A DNA stretch of 57,259 nt from Deltaproteobacteria bacterium. GTDB lineage: Bacteria; Myxococcota; SpSt-1050; JACRCP01. Below are positions 35,316 through 43,192 of the stretch, one piece after another. The stretch is taken from positions 1 to 57,259 of the forward strand of contig JACRCP010000346.1 in assembly GCA_016218965.1 (NCBI GenBank), in the 5' to 3' direction. The translations under genes and the position numbers were made by a program. Under the pieces are notes generated by a model. That model was not told the origin of the DNA. It saw nothing but the letters and a program-made list of their open reading frames with translations, and did not search any database. Every line of letters starts with the position of its first letter. The first letter of the stretch is position 1.

Positions 35316-35395
35316 GGTAATTTGGGATTTGGGATTCTCGTGCTTCGCAGCGAAGCGCTGCTTCGCAGAGTAGTATGGGATTTGGGATTTATGAG
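35316..35395. repeat. Dispersed heptad repeat between purC and the Nudix gene
   Basis: GGGATTT heptads flank CTTCGCAG-type palindromic copies (CTTCGCAGCGAAG, GCTTCGCAG). In reverse complement it matches the hisS/tlpA tract. It starts right after the purC stop (TAA at 35389-35391) and abuts the Nudix reading frame. Confidence 0.8.
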
Positions 35396-36348
35396 AGGTA
35401 TCCGGCTTTTTTTAAATTCGTTTCGATACGGTCACTTATGGGTTCGAAGTGCGCTTCGAACGTGCGGCCGGTCATGCGCTCGAATAGCTCAATGTATTTT
35501 TCGGCAAGCATCACGCGGACCTCGTCGGTGAGCGCCGGCGGCGTCCCGGTCCCCGAAAACCCGCGATCGAGCAGCCACTGGCGCAGGTTCTCCTTGTCGA
35601 GCATCTCCTGGTCTTTCCCGGCGGCGAAGCGTTCTTCGTAGCCGGCCGCCATCCAGTAACGGCTGCTGTCGGGCGTGTGGACCTCGTCTATGAGAACGAG
35701 CCGGCCGCCTTGAAGGCCGAATTCGTACTTCGTGTCCACCAGAACCAGCCCACGCTCGCGCGCGAGTTTCGAGCCTGTTTCGAACAACGCCAACGCCTTC
35801 TTGCACACCTCGTCCCACAGTCTCCGATCGACCAGCCCGCGCGACACCACTTCGGCGGGCGTGATGGGCGCGTCGTGCTCGCCCGCCCCCGCCTTGGTCG
35901 TGGGCGTGATGATCGGCTCGGGGAACTTCTGGTCGCGGCGCAGACCGTCGTTGAGCTTGAGTCCGTAGATCTCCCGCTCGCCTCCGGCATAGGCGCGCCA
36001 GAGCGAGCCTGTGATGTGACCGCGGACGACGACTTCGACCGGGAGCGCCTCGCATCGCTTCACGACCGTTACGCTCGGGTCGGGCGTGTCGACGATGTGG
36101 TTTGCGACGATCTCTTTGGACACATCGAACCAGTAGTTGGCGATCTGGTTTAAGACCTGGCCCTTGAACGGGATGGTGCCCAAAACGACGTCAAAGGCGC
36201 TCACGCGGTCGGTCGTCACCATGACGATCCGGTCGCCCCGGGCATATACGTCGCGGACCTTGCCGCCATACCGCTCGCCCAGGCCCTCGAATTTCGTTTC
36301 CGAAAGCGTGTTGCCAAGGTTTTGCGCGATCACGCCGCGATCAAGCAT
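35389..36348 (-). CDS. purC: Phosphoribosylaminoimidazole-succinocarboxamide synthase (SAICAR synthetase)
   Basis: A 319-residue purine biosynthesis enzyme joining CAIR and aspartate. The signatures [25 protein letters not shown] and [12 protein letters not shown], plus [11 protein letters not shown] and [14 protein letters not shown], are present. Length is at the long end (fungal ADE1-like and some bacterial). It is 9 bases after the outer-membrane protein gene on the same strand, the only purine gene in the window. Confidence 0.95.
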   Translation of the reverse strand: MLDRGVIAQNLGNTLSETKFEGLGERYGGKVRDVYARGDRIVMVTTDRVSAFDVVLGTIPFKGQVLNQIANYWFDVSKEIVANHIVDTPDPSVTVVKRCEALPVEVVVRGHITGSLWRAYAGGEREIYGLKLNDGLRRDQKFPEPIITPTTKAGAGEHDAPITPAEVVSRGLVDRRLWDEVCKKALALFETGSKLARERGLVLVDTKYEFGLQGGRLVLIDEVHTPDSSRYWMAAGYEERFAAGKDQEMLDKENLRQWLLDRGFSGTGTPPALTDEVRVMLAEKYIELFERMTGRTFEAHFEPISDRIETNLKKAGYLS

Positions 36349-36357
36349 GTCTCGACC

Positions 36358-37776
36358 TCAAAATCCCATCTGGTATCCGCCGGCCGCGGTGACGCCGCCG
36401 GCCTCGAGGTTGTCGGCGTTTTGCGTCGTGAACCGGCCGGATGCATACGCCAGCGAAAACATGAGCTGGCCGAAGCCGAGCTTGCCGTTTACACCGCCGA
36501 AGATCTGCCACGCCGGGGCCAGGCCGCTGCGCTCGGCCTGTCCGCCCCAATCGTTTTCGGTCGTCGTCTTTGTGAAGAACACTCCGCCGCCCAGGCCGCC
36601 GAACGGCGCAAAACCCTTGGTCCGGTAAGGCTCGAACTTGACGTTGAGCGTGAGCGGGACGGTCTCAAGACCGTACCTGCCGCCCTGGTCCCCCGAAAGC
36701 GCGCTGCTCATGGCGAAATCGCGCGAGTACCAATAGATGGCGCCTTCGATGCCCACACCCAGCCAGCGCAGCGGATAACCGTACGCATCAAGGCCGAAGA
36801 GCGGGCCCGGGTTGCCGTTTTGGAGCGGAAACATCACGCCGATCTTGGGCGTGAACTCCGCCACGTTCCATGTGCGTTTGCCGGCCGGAGGCTCGGCCTC
36901 TTTTTTGACTGCCGCTTCTTTTTGCGCCGGTTTCGGTTTGAGCCCCATGGACTCCCTTGCGCGCTCAAGCTCGCTTTTGGGAGCCTTTTGGGGCTCGGGC
37001 GGAGGGGGGGGCGGGGCCTTCGGAGGCTCGGGCGCCTTGGCGACCGCGGGCGGGGGTTCTTTTTGGGGCGCCGCAAGCGGCACCAGGGGTGGCGGCGGCG
37101 TTTCTTCTTTTTTTGGCGGCTGAGGCGCTGGTTGCGCCCACGGGGGCGGCGCAGGCGCCGCCGCCACGGGCGGAGGCTCCGCTTTCCTCGGCTCGGCAGG
37201 CGGGGCGGGCGGGGGCTCTTTCTTGGCCGGGGCAAGAGGCACGAGGGGGATCGGCTCGAGGGCGGGGGCCGGGGCGGCAGCGACGGCCGTCTTGGGTGGA
37301 GGCCCGTCATACCCGAACCTCATCGCCGTCCCCTTCACTGCTGAAGACGAGACCTTCACGACTATCTCGTGCGTGCCCGCCGGGATCTTCACGTCAATCT
37401 TCTGTTCGGCCGACGGCGTGAGCGTGTCCTGCCCCTTGACCCGGACACCCGGCTGGGGTTTCCCCTTGACCGAAAGGCTCTTGGCCTCCTTGCCGTCCAG
37501 AAGGACCGTGACCGTGACGGGCACGCGCGTTAAGGGGTTTGTCTTGTCCACGAGCTGGCGTACGTGGACCTTGAGCGCGCCGGGGCCCTCGACCGAAAAT
37601 TTCGCCGGCGCGGTGGGCTTGGCAAGCGTCACCGAGGTCGGCCTGCCCTTTGCGTCGAGCATCTCTATGGTCTCTCCTGCGACCTTGACCTCGGCCTCGG
37701 CCGCGGGCGCGGTCGAGGGGATGAGCAACAGCGACCCTGCCAGAATAAGAACCGTGGCCATCAACTTCGCGTTCAT
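36358..37776 (-). CDS. Outer-membrane protein with Pro-rich middle and beta-barrel end
   Basis: A 472-residue protein. The signal peptide ends at APAAEAE; an N-terminal beta domain (residues 25-165) is followed by about 130 residues rich in Pro, Ala and Lys (PAPAPALEPIPLVPLAPAKK, EPPPAPPAEPRK), then about 140 residues with alternating aromatic strands (PKIGVMFPLQNG, GAIYWYSRDFA, GFGQLMFSLAYASG) ending in Phe, the usual beta-barrel C-terminal signal. It may bridge peptidoglycan and outer membrane. It sits between dapB and purC with short spacing, so expression may be tied to cell-wall synthesis. Confidence 0.78.
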   Translation of the reverse strand: MNAKLMATVLILAGSLLLIPSTAPAAEAEVKVAGETIEMLDAKGRPTSVTLAKPTAPAKFSVEGPGALKVHVRQLVDKTNPLTRVPVTVTVLLDGKEAKSLSVKGKPQPGVRVKGQDTLTPSAEQKIDVKIPAGTHEIVVKVSSSAVKGTAMRFGYDGPPPKTAVAAAPAPALEPIPLVPLAPAKKEPPPAPPAEPRKAEPPPVAAAPAPPPWAQPAPQPPKKEETPPPPLVPLAAPQKEPPPAVAKAPEPPKAPPPPPPEPQKAPKSELERARESMGLKPKPAQKEAAVKKEAEPPAGKRTWNVAEFTPKIGVMFPLQNGNPGPLFGLDAYGYPLRWLGVGIEGAIYWYSRDFAMSSALSGDQGGRYGLETVPLTLNVKFEPYRTKGFAPFGGLGGGVFFTKTTTENDWGGQAERSGLAPAWQIFGGVNGKLGFGQLMFSLAYASGRFTTQNADNLEAGGVTAAGGYQMGF

Positions 37777-37791
37777 GGATTCCTCCCCTGG

Positions 37792-38598
37792 TTAACCTTT
37801 TAGTCCCAGCACGTCCTGCATGTCGTACAGGCCGGGTTTCTGTCCGACCAGCCACCTGGCGGCGATCAGTGCCCCCCGCGCAAAATTGTCGCGCGACGAC
37901 GCCTTGTGCGTGAGCTCAAGGCGCTCGCCGGTGCCGCCGAAGACCACCGTGTGCTCGCCCACCACGTCGCCCGCCCGGATGCTCTGGATGCCTATCTCGC
38001 CCTGGCGGCGCAGGACGTTCTGACCGTGGCGCGAGTACCTTGCGTCCCGCCTGAAGTCGCGCCCGCGGGCCGCGGCGATCGCCTGCCCGAGCTTGAGTGC
38101 CGATCCCGACGGTGCGTCGGCCTTGTGCTTGTGGTGGACCTCGACGATCTCGATGTCGTATGCGTCGCCCAGGTAGCGCGTAATGTCGGCCGCGAGCCTG
38201 TACATGACGTTCATCCCGATGCTCATGTTCGGGGCGAGCACCATGGGCGCCTTGCGCGCCAGGCGCTTGAGCTCGGCCGTGTCGCCGCGCCCGAACCCCG
38301 TCGAGCCGATGACCGCGGGGGTCTGGGCCGCCGCCGCTATCCGCGCATGGGCAAGCGAAGAGGCGGCGTTCGTGAAGTCCACCACACAGTCGGCCCCTTC
38401 GACCACCTTCTCGAGGTCGTCCACGACGTTCATCCCAATGGTACCGTGTCCGAGCACGGTGCCCACGTCCCGGCCGACGCGGGCGTGACCCACCGACTCG
38501 ACCGCCCCCGCGAGCTCGGCATCGGGGTCCTCGATGATGGCCGCGATGACCCGCGAGCCCATCCGTCCCATGGCGCCGCACACCGCAATCTTGAGCAT
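37792..38598 (-). CDS. dapB: 4-hydroxy-tetrahydrodipicolinate reductase
   Basis: A 268-residue lysine/diaminopimelate pathway enzyme. It has the NAD(P)H loop CGAMGRMGSRV, VVDFTNAASSL, and the signature EVHHKHKADAPSGSAL with catalytic His-His and Lys. The start at 38598 has GGAGGGAGG upstream; the longer frame to 38643 is not supported. It follows a membrane-protein gene in the dapA-lysA block, consistent with a single operon for diaminopimelate and lysine. Confidence 0.95.
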   Translation of the reverse strand: MLKIAVCGAMGRMGSRVIAAIIEDPDAELAGAVESVGHARVGRDVGTVLGHGTIGMNVVDDLEKVVEGADCVVDFTNAASSLAHARIAAAAQTPAVIGSTGFGRGDTAELKRLARKAPMVLAPNMSIGMNVMYRLAADITRYLGDAYDIEIVEVHHKHKADAPSGSALKLGQAIAAARGRDFRRDARYSRHGQNVLRRQGEIGIQSIRAGDVVGEHTVVFGGTGERLELTHKASSRDNFARGALIAARWLVGQKPGLYDMQDVLGLKG

Positions 38599-38688
38599 AA
38601 GGCGCTCCTCCCTCCAAAACGCCTGTATTCTAGCCAAAGTCACAGGCGAAAGGCAAACGGAACGCCAAATTCGCGCCGATCGCCGTTG

Positions 38689-39252
38689 TCACCGCCCCCC
38701 CGCGCGTTCCTCGACGAGCTTGATGAAAATGTCCTCCTCTTCCGGGGAGAACTCGTACGGATTCAGGTAGGCCGGGAACTCGAAGATCCATGTCCTGATT
38801 CCGAGGCTCAGGATCGACCCTTTCCCAAAGAGAAATTCGACTTTTGAGACTCCGACAACATCTCGCCAATAGGCCGCAAGCAAGTAACAGAGTATGCCCT
38901 TTTCAGTAACCATCAGCGTCGAGTACCACGGACCACTGCCGATCCCGATGAAAAGAAAGAAGCCGCCGACGGCCAGACAGAACAGACCCGACATCAACCC
39001 GCCCACGTCGAAGTTGGCCAACCCCGCCCCGAAGGCCTTGAGGGCGACAAAAACGAACATGATCCCAAGCGCGAAAAACAGAGCCGTCCCGGGGGCGTAG
39101 AACAACGCCCAGGACATCTTGGCCTTCTTTTTGAACAGTACTGGCGACCTGGAGATTTCGCGCCGCCTCGACAGCCTGCCCACGCCCCAGTGGACGCCGA
39201 GGATTGCGAGGAAAAGTGCAAATGTTCCGAAAACGAGGACTCCCGGATTCAC
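38689..39252 (-). CDS. Membrane protein of unknown function between dapA and dapB
   Basis: A 187-residue protein with about three membrane segments (GVLVFGTFALFLAILGVHW, ALFYAPGTALFFALGIMFVF, LMSGLFCLAVGGFFLFIGIG) and a soluble C-terminus ending EEDIFIKLVEERAGGR. The GTG at 39252, with GGGGG upstream, is the better start; the longer frame begins within heptad repeat sequence (MRHEGRGTKGRLESGG). No family was recognised. Its place inside the diaminopimelate block may be accidental. Confidence 0.65.
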   Translation of the reverse strand: MNPGVLVFGTFALFLAILGVHWGVGRLSRRREISRSPVLFKKKAKMSWALFYAPGTALFFALGIMFVFVALKAFGAGLANFDVGGLMSGLFCLAVGGFFLFIGIGSGPWYSTLMVTEKGILCYLLAAYWRDVVGVSKVEFLFGKGSILSLGIRTWIFEFPAYLNPYEFSPEEEDIFIKLVEERAGGR

Positions 39253-39269
39253 GTTACCCCCGCTCTCCA

Positions 39270-39312
39270 ATCGACCCTTCGTCCCTCGCCCCTCGTGCCT
39301 CACACTCAGGAC
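39270..39312. repeat. Heptad tract, CCTCGTG type
   Basis: Units such as CCTCGCC, CCTCGTG, CCTCACA and CTCAGGA run from the dapA stop to the start region of the membrane protein gene. Confidence 0.65.
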
Positions 39313-40197
39313 TCAACACTTCTTGATCAGCCCGTGCCTCTTGAGGATCAGCCGCAGCGCCGCGGCTTTGTCTTTTGAAAGCGGCGTGAGCGGCAGGCGG
39401 ATCTCGGGGCCGATCTTTCCCATCATGCAAAGCGCGGCCTTGACCGGGATGGGGTTCGTCTCGACAAAAAGCCCCTTGTGAAGGTCCAGGATCTCAAGAT
39501 GGATCCCGGCCGCCCTGGCGAAGTCGTTGTCAAAGACCGCCTCGTACATGTCGGCCATCCTGCGGGGGACAACGTTTGCCACCACCGAGATGGCCCCGCA
39601 CGACCCGACGCTCGCAAGCGGAAGATTCAAGGGGTCCTCGCCCGACAGGATGGCAAGCCGCGCCCCGATCTTTGCGCGAAGGTCCATGGCGAACCGGAGA
39701 TCCCCTGAGGCGTCCTTGACCGCCGCGACGTTCTTGAAAGCCATCAAGCGCGCCATCGTGTCCGCCGCCACCGCGACGCCGGTCCTTCCGGGGATGTTGT
39801 AGATGACCAGGGGGACCTTCACGGCCTTGGCAACCGCAGCGAAGTGCCGGTAGAGACCCTCTTGAACGGGGCGGTTGTAGTACGGAGAGACCACCAGCAG
39901 TCCGTTGGCGCCGAGTTTTTCGGCCCGCCTGGCCTGCGCCACGGTCTTTTCGGTGTCGTTGGTCCCGACCCCGGCTATCACCGGTATTCTCCCGCGCACG
40001 GCGGCCAGCACCGTCCGCACCGCGGCGTCCTGTTCATCGGCCGTCGTCGTGGGGGATTCACCCGTGGTGCCGTTGACGACGATCCCGTGAGTTCCCTGAT
40101 CGAGGTGCCAGCGCGTGAGCGCCCGAAGCGCCCCGAGATCGAGCCTGCCGTTTTTGAATGGCGTCACAACCGCGACGATGGAACCCTTAAACAGCAT
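39313..40197 (-). CDS. dapA: 4-hydroxy-tetrahydrodipicolinate synthase
   Basis: A 294-residue TIM-barrel lyase, first committed enzyme of the lysine branch. It has GIVVNGTTGESPTT, VVSPYYNRPVQEGL and the Schiff-base Lys in VAAVKDASGDL, with the second Tyr region in place. The start at 40197 has a GGAGAAAGG ribosome site. It precedes the small membrane protein and dapB and follows lysA in the same direction. Confidence 0.96.
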   Translation of the reverse strand: MLFKGSIVAVVTPFKNGRLDLGALRALTRWHLDQGTHGIVVNGTTGESPTTTADEQDAAVRTVLAAVRGRIPVIAGVGTNDTEKTVAQARRAEKLGANGLLVVSPYYNRPVQEGLYRHFAAVAKAVKVPLVIYNIPGRTGVAVAADTMARLMAFKNVAAVKDASGDLRFAMDLRAKIGARLAILSGEDPLNLPLASVGSCGAISVVANVVPRRMADMYEAVFDNDFARAAGIHLEILDLHKGLFVETNPIPVKAALCMMGKIGPEIRLPLTPLSKDKAAALRLILKRHGLIKKC

Positions 40198-40264
40198 TCC
40201 TTTCTCCTTCGTTTCGCACACGGCGTCTTCGGACTTCCATCGAGCCGCCGCCGGATCTCGTCGG

Positions 40265-41515
40265 CTACACTTGCGGAGGGGTTTCGCCCCTCACCAGATC
40301 CTCCAGCGTCTCCCGCTCCCTGATCACCCTGTACGTATCCCCTTCGACCAGCACCTCGGCCGGCCGCGGCCTCGAGTTGTAGTTGCTCGCCATCGAAAAA
40401 CCGTACGCCCCCGCGCTCATCACGGCCAGGAGGTCCCCGCGTTCGACCGGCGGCATCAGGCGGTCCTGCGCCAAAAAGTCGCCAGACTCGCAGACAGGCC
40501 CAACCACGTCCACCATCGCCTGCGCTCCGTCGCGCGGGACAACCGGTTTGATTGCGTGAAAGGCGCCGTAGAGCGACGGTCTGATGAGATCGTTCATCGC
40601 GGCGTCCACCACGACGAACCGCTTGGCCTCGTTTTCCTTAGGATAGAGTGCGCGTGTGACGAGCACCCCGGCGTTTCCGACGATTACGCGCCCGGGTTCA
40701 AAGATGATCTTGAACCCCGAGTCGGCAAGCTCGCGGATCACCTCTCCGGCGTACTCGACCGGGTGCGGCGGTTTTTCCTCGTCGTAGGTGATGCCTAGAC
40801 CTCCGCCTATGTCGAAGTACTGAAGCGCGATCGCCGCGTCGGAGAGCCGGCGCGTGAAGACTAGGACCTTCCGGATCGCGTCCACGAACGGCTCGACGCT
40901 AGTGACCTGGGAACCGATGTGGCAGTCGATTCCGGCGATCTCGATGCCCGGGAGCGTTTTTGCATGGAGGTATCCGTCAAACGCCTTCGCGATTGGAATC
41001 CCGAACTTGCTCTTTTTGAGCCCGGTGGCAAGGTACGGGTGCGTGGCGGGGTCGACGTCGGGGTTTACCCTAAGCGAGATCCGCGCACGTTTCCCGGCCG
41101 CGCGCGCCGCGGCGTCAAGGGCCACAAGCTCGTCGTGCGACTCGACGTTGAACATCAGGATCCCGGCCGCAAGCGCCGCGTCCATCTCGGGTCGTTGCTT
41201 CCCAACGCCCGAAAAGACGATCTTTTGGGGGTCCACTCCGGCCTTGAGTGCCCTGAATAGCTCGCCCCCGGACACGATGTCGACGCCGCTCCCGAGCCCG
41301 GCAAAGAGCCGGATCACCGAAACGTTCGAGTTCGACTTGACGCTGTAGCACGTGATGTGCGGGACCCCCGAAAACGGCGAGTCAAACGCGTTGAAGTGGT
41401 GCGCAAGCGTCCCCGCGCTGTACACATAGACTGGCGTCCCGACCTCGGCCGCTATTCTCGCAAGGCGTACGCCCTCGCAGTAGATCTCGCCGTTTTTGTA
41501 TTCAAAAAGGTGCAT
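40265..41515 (-). CDS. lysA: Diaminopimelate decarboxylase
   Basis: A 416-residue PLP enzyme making lysine from meso-diaminopimelate. It has the PLP Lys in CYSVKSNSN, HIGSQ, the diphosphate loop FDIGGGLGI, IFEPGRVIVG and the CESGD motif at the dimer interface. Start ATG 41515 is preferred over the longer frame. The gene before it is a tiny lipoprotein with the LptM pattern, the usual neighbour of lysA. The heptad tract begins right at its start and provides part of the leader. Confidence 0.96.
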   Translation of the reverse strand: MHLFEYKNGEIYCEGVRLARIAAEVGTPVYVYSAGTLAHHFNAFDSPFSGVPHITCYSVKSNSNVSVIRLFAGLGSGVDIVSGGELFRALKAGVDPQKIVFSGVGKQRPEMDAALAAGILMFNVESHDELVALDAAARAAGKRARISLRVNPDVDPATHPYLATGLKKSKFGIPIAKAFDGYLHAKTLPGIEIAGIDCHIGSQVTSVEPFVDAIRKVLVFTRRLSDAAIALQYFDIGGGLGITYDEEKPPHPVEYAGEVIRELADSGFKIIFEPGRVIVGNAGVLVTRALYPKENEAKRFVVVDAAMNDLIRPSLYGAFHAIKPVVPRDGAQAMVDVVGPVCESGDFLAQDRLMPPVERGDLLAVMSAGAYGFSMASNYNSRPRPAEVLVEGDTYRVIRERETLEDLVRGETPPQV

Positions 41516-41717
41516 TAGGAAAGGCCGAAGGGTGAAGGCCAAAAGCTGCGGTCTGCGGTCTGAAGTCCGAAGCCCGATGGCTTCTGGCTGATGGCTTTTG
41601 GCTGATTCCCGCTCCGTCCTTCGGCGGCCTCGGCGGCGCCTTGATCCCGCACGCGGGCGAAAAGATCAGCACGAGGATGATGACAAACGACGCGAGAAGT
41701 GTTGTTTTTCGTCTCAC
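41502..41717 (-). CDS. LptM-like small lipoprotein extended by repeat sequence
   Basis: A 71-residue frame from GTG 41717. It starts with a hydrophobic signal (ASFVIILVLIFSPAC) and CGIKAPPRPPKDG, the pattern of LptM/YifL lipoproteins that sit next to lysA in many bacteria and help LptD. After about 37 residues the frame runs through heptad repeats (ISQKPSARSHRASDFRPQTA), so the natural C-terminus has probably been replaced. It overlaps the lysA start by 14 bases. In known LptM the N-terminal motif is the functional part, so function may be retained. Confidence 0.6.
   Translation of the reverse strand: MRRKTTLLASFVIILVLIFSPACGIKAPPRPPKDGAGISQKPSARSHRASDFRPQTAAFGLHPSAFPNAPF
41521..41606. repeat. 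Long heptad tract before lysA
   Basis: At least nine units of about 7 bases: GCGGTCT twice, GAAGTCC, GAAGCCC, GATGGCT, TCTGGCT, GATGGCT, TTTGGCT, GATTCCC. It fills the 3' part of the LptM-like frame and the start region of lysA. Confidence 0.85.
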
Positions 41718-41770
41718 GAGTCCCGCCTTCGAGTTGACGCACGCTAACAGAGCATGCGCGTACGAGTCAA

Positions 41771-41910
41771 GGCGGGTGCGAGCAAAGTCTTTGGAGTGCG
41801 GTAGCTTGCTACCGCTTTGTCTTTGGCGGGAGCTTGCTCCCGGAACCCGGACGAGCAAGCTCGTCCGGCAAAAAGCGCAAGCAAGCTTGCGCACTCCAAA
41901 CGCACCCGCC
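41771..41910. repeat. Nested palindromic element with four inner hairpins
   Basis: The outer stems are perfect: 41771-41780 with 41901-41910 (10 bp) and 41790-41800 with 41890-41900 (11 bp). Inside lie four perfect hairpins with two-base loops: GGTAGC/GCTACC (41800-41813), CGGGAGC/GCTCCCG (41827-41842), an 11-bp arm palindrome at 41847-41868 and GCGCAAGC/GCTTGCGC (41875-41892). Similar REP-like sequences occur in many bacterial genomes; no tnpA is seen nearby. Confidence 0.9.
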
Positions 41911-41925
41911 GCGTCGCCGGCTTTG

Positions 41926-41952
41926 TTGACTTGACCGTCGCGATCGTTTAAT
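41926..41952 (+). promoter_or_regulatory. Probable promoter of the tRNA gene
   Basis: TTGACT (41926-41931), 15 bases, TTTAAT (41947-41952), followed by a GC-rich stretch (GCCCCCTC) typical of stable RNA promoters. The mature tRNA begins 18 bases after the -10 box. Confidence 0.5.
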
Positions 41953-41969
41953 AGTTAGCCCCCTCTGGC

Positions 41970-42045
41970 GGCGGTGTAGCTCAGTCGGTAGAGCAGGGGT
42001 CTCATAAGCCCCGCGTCCCCAGTTCGATTCTGGGCGCCGCCACCA
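41970..42045 (+). tRNA. tRNA-Met (anticodon CAT)
   Basis: A full cloverleaf of 76 bases with encoded CCA. Acceptor GGCGGTG pairs with CGCCGCC, D arm GCTC/GAGC, anticodon arm GGGGT/GCCCC with loop CTCATAA, T arm CCCAG/CTGGG. The CAT anticodon fits elongator Met; a lysidine-modified tRNA-Ile cannot be fully excluded, and the initiator is not expected since the first pair is G-C. The only RNA gene recognised. Confidence 0.95.
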
Positions 42046-42055
42046 TTCCTTCAGA

Positions 42056-42075
42056 AGCGAGTAGCGAGTAGCAAA
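42056..42075. repeat. Heptad tract GCGAGTA just after the tRNA
   Basis: Two to three GCGAGTA-type units lie between the tRNA and the 3' end of the next gene. Confidence 0.55.
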
Positions 42076-42094
42076 TGGCTTGTAGGCTACCCGG

Positions 42095-43192
42095 TTACAG
42101 GTCGATCTGCTCGTACGGTCTGTGCGCCCCCATCCAGTGGTACAGCCTGGCCCGCGGTACGCCCTCCTGAAATTCGATAATCGCGTACGCCGGTTTCACG
42201 CTGCTCCCCATGTTGCCTATCGTGAGGCTTATCATGCGCGTCCAGGTCCCCGTGTTGATGTAGAACTTCTCGGGGCCGAACGACCGCACCATGGGGTAGT
42301 GCGCGTGGCCCATGATGACAAGCCGCGTGTGAAACGACGTCTTGAGCGTCCGCTCGGCAAAACGCTCGAGGTCCGGGAAGAAGACCAGGTCCTCGCGCAG
42401 AAGCTTCATGAACTTCTTGAAGTAGGTCTTGCGGTTCAGGACCTTGAAAAGCCTCGTCTTTATGAAATAATAGAAGCTCCGGAACATCAGCCGCAGCGTG
42501 AACCGGAAATCGGTGAGCAGGCCGAAGATGAGGAACTGGTAGAAGGGCCTCACCTGATCGAGGTACGGCCGTTCGGCCTTGAGCGGGTTGACGACGTTGA
42601 TGACGAAGAACGACCCCCACGGGAGGTTGAGCACCGGCTCGGGAAGGCCCTTGGTGAGCGTGATCTCCTCGTAGTTGAACGAGTGGATCGGCTCGTACTG
42701 GTGTCCGTGCAGGATCTCGACCCCCTCCGGGAGCTCGTAGCGGTCGCTGTCTATGATGAACCTGACGCGCGTGTCCGACGCCGCGCCCGTAAGCGCCGCA
42801 CACAGCAGATGACGCACCCCCGAAAAGTACAGGTCCATGTCGTGGTTCCCGGGGATGAACGTGACGGTCTTGTACGGCCTGGCGAGGAACGCGCGGACGG
42901 CGTCCATCACGACCGGGTGGCCGTCCATGGCGACCTTGAGCTTGTTCATCGAGACCGATTCGGTGATCTCGTCGGGGAACCCCCCGTCCACCGGAACCTT
43001 GAGCAGGTCAAAGAAATCGCCGTTCACGATCATCTCGATGTCCGACTCGAGGTATTCGCCGGTCGAGTAGTGCGTGACAAGCTCGGCAAACCGTTCGTCC
43101 AAAAAGAAGTCGTCGTGGGGGTTCACCTGGCCCGGCGCGTGCCCCGCCCCCATGTGGAGGTCCGACACCACCAGTTTGAGACGGTTCACCAC
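42095..43192 (-). CDS. Cytoplasmic metallophosphoesterase
   Basis: A 365-residue calcineurin-like phosphoesterase. The motifs VVSDLHMGAG (Asp, His), MIVNGDFFDLL, FIPGNHDMDLYF, ILHGHQYEPIH and VIMGHAHYP cover all the metal ligands. LpxH-type UDP-diacylglucosamine hydrolases share part of this pattern, but the protein is longer, so the substrate is unclear. GTG 43192 or 43189 overlaps the NRDE stop codon. The two genes are likely co-translated. Confidence 0.85.
   Translation of the reverse strand: MVNRLKLVVSDLHMGAGHAPGQVNPHDDFFLDERFAELVTHYSTGEYLESDIEMIVNGDFFDLLKVPVDGGFPDEITESVSMNKLKVAMDGHPVVMDAVRAFLARPYKTVTFIPGNHDMDLYFSGVRHLLCAALTGAASDTRVRFIIDSDRYELPEGVEILHGHQYEPIHSFNYEEITLTKGLPEPVLNLPWGSFFVINVVNPLKAERPYLDQVRPFYQFLIFGLLTDFRFTLRLMFRSFYYFIKTRLFKVLNRKTYFKKFMKLLREDLVFFPDLERFAERTLKTSFHTRLVIMGHAHYPMVRSFGPEKFYINTGTWTRMISLTIGNMGSSVKPAYAIIEFQEGVPRARLYHWMGAHRPYEQIDL

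Noticed and set aside
41970..42045. tRNA-Ile with lysidine (anticodon CAT)
   Set aside because: The sequence cannot decide fully, but the body and loop match elongator Met better from memory; left as Met with a note.
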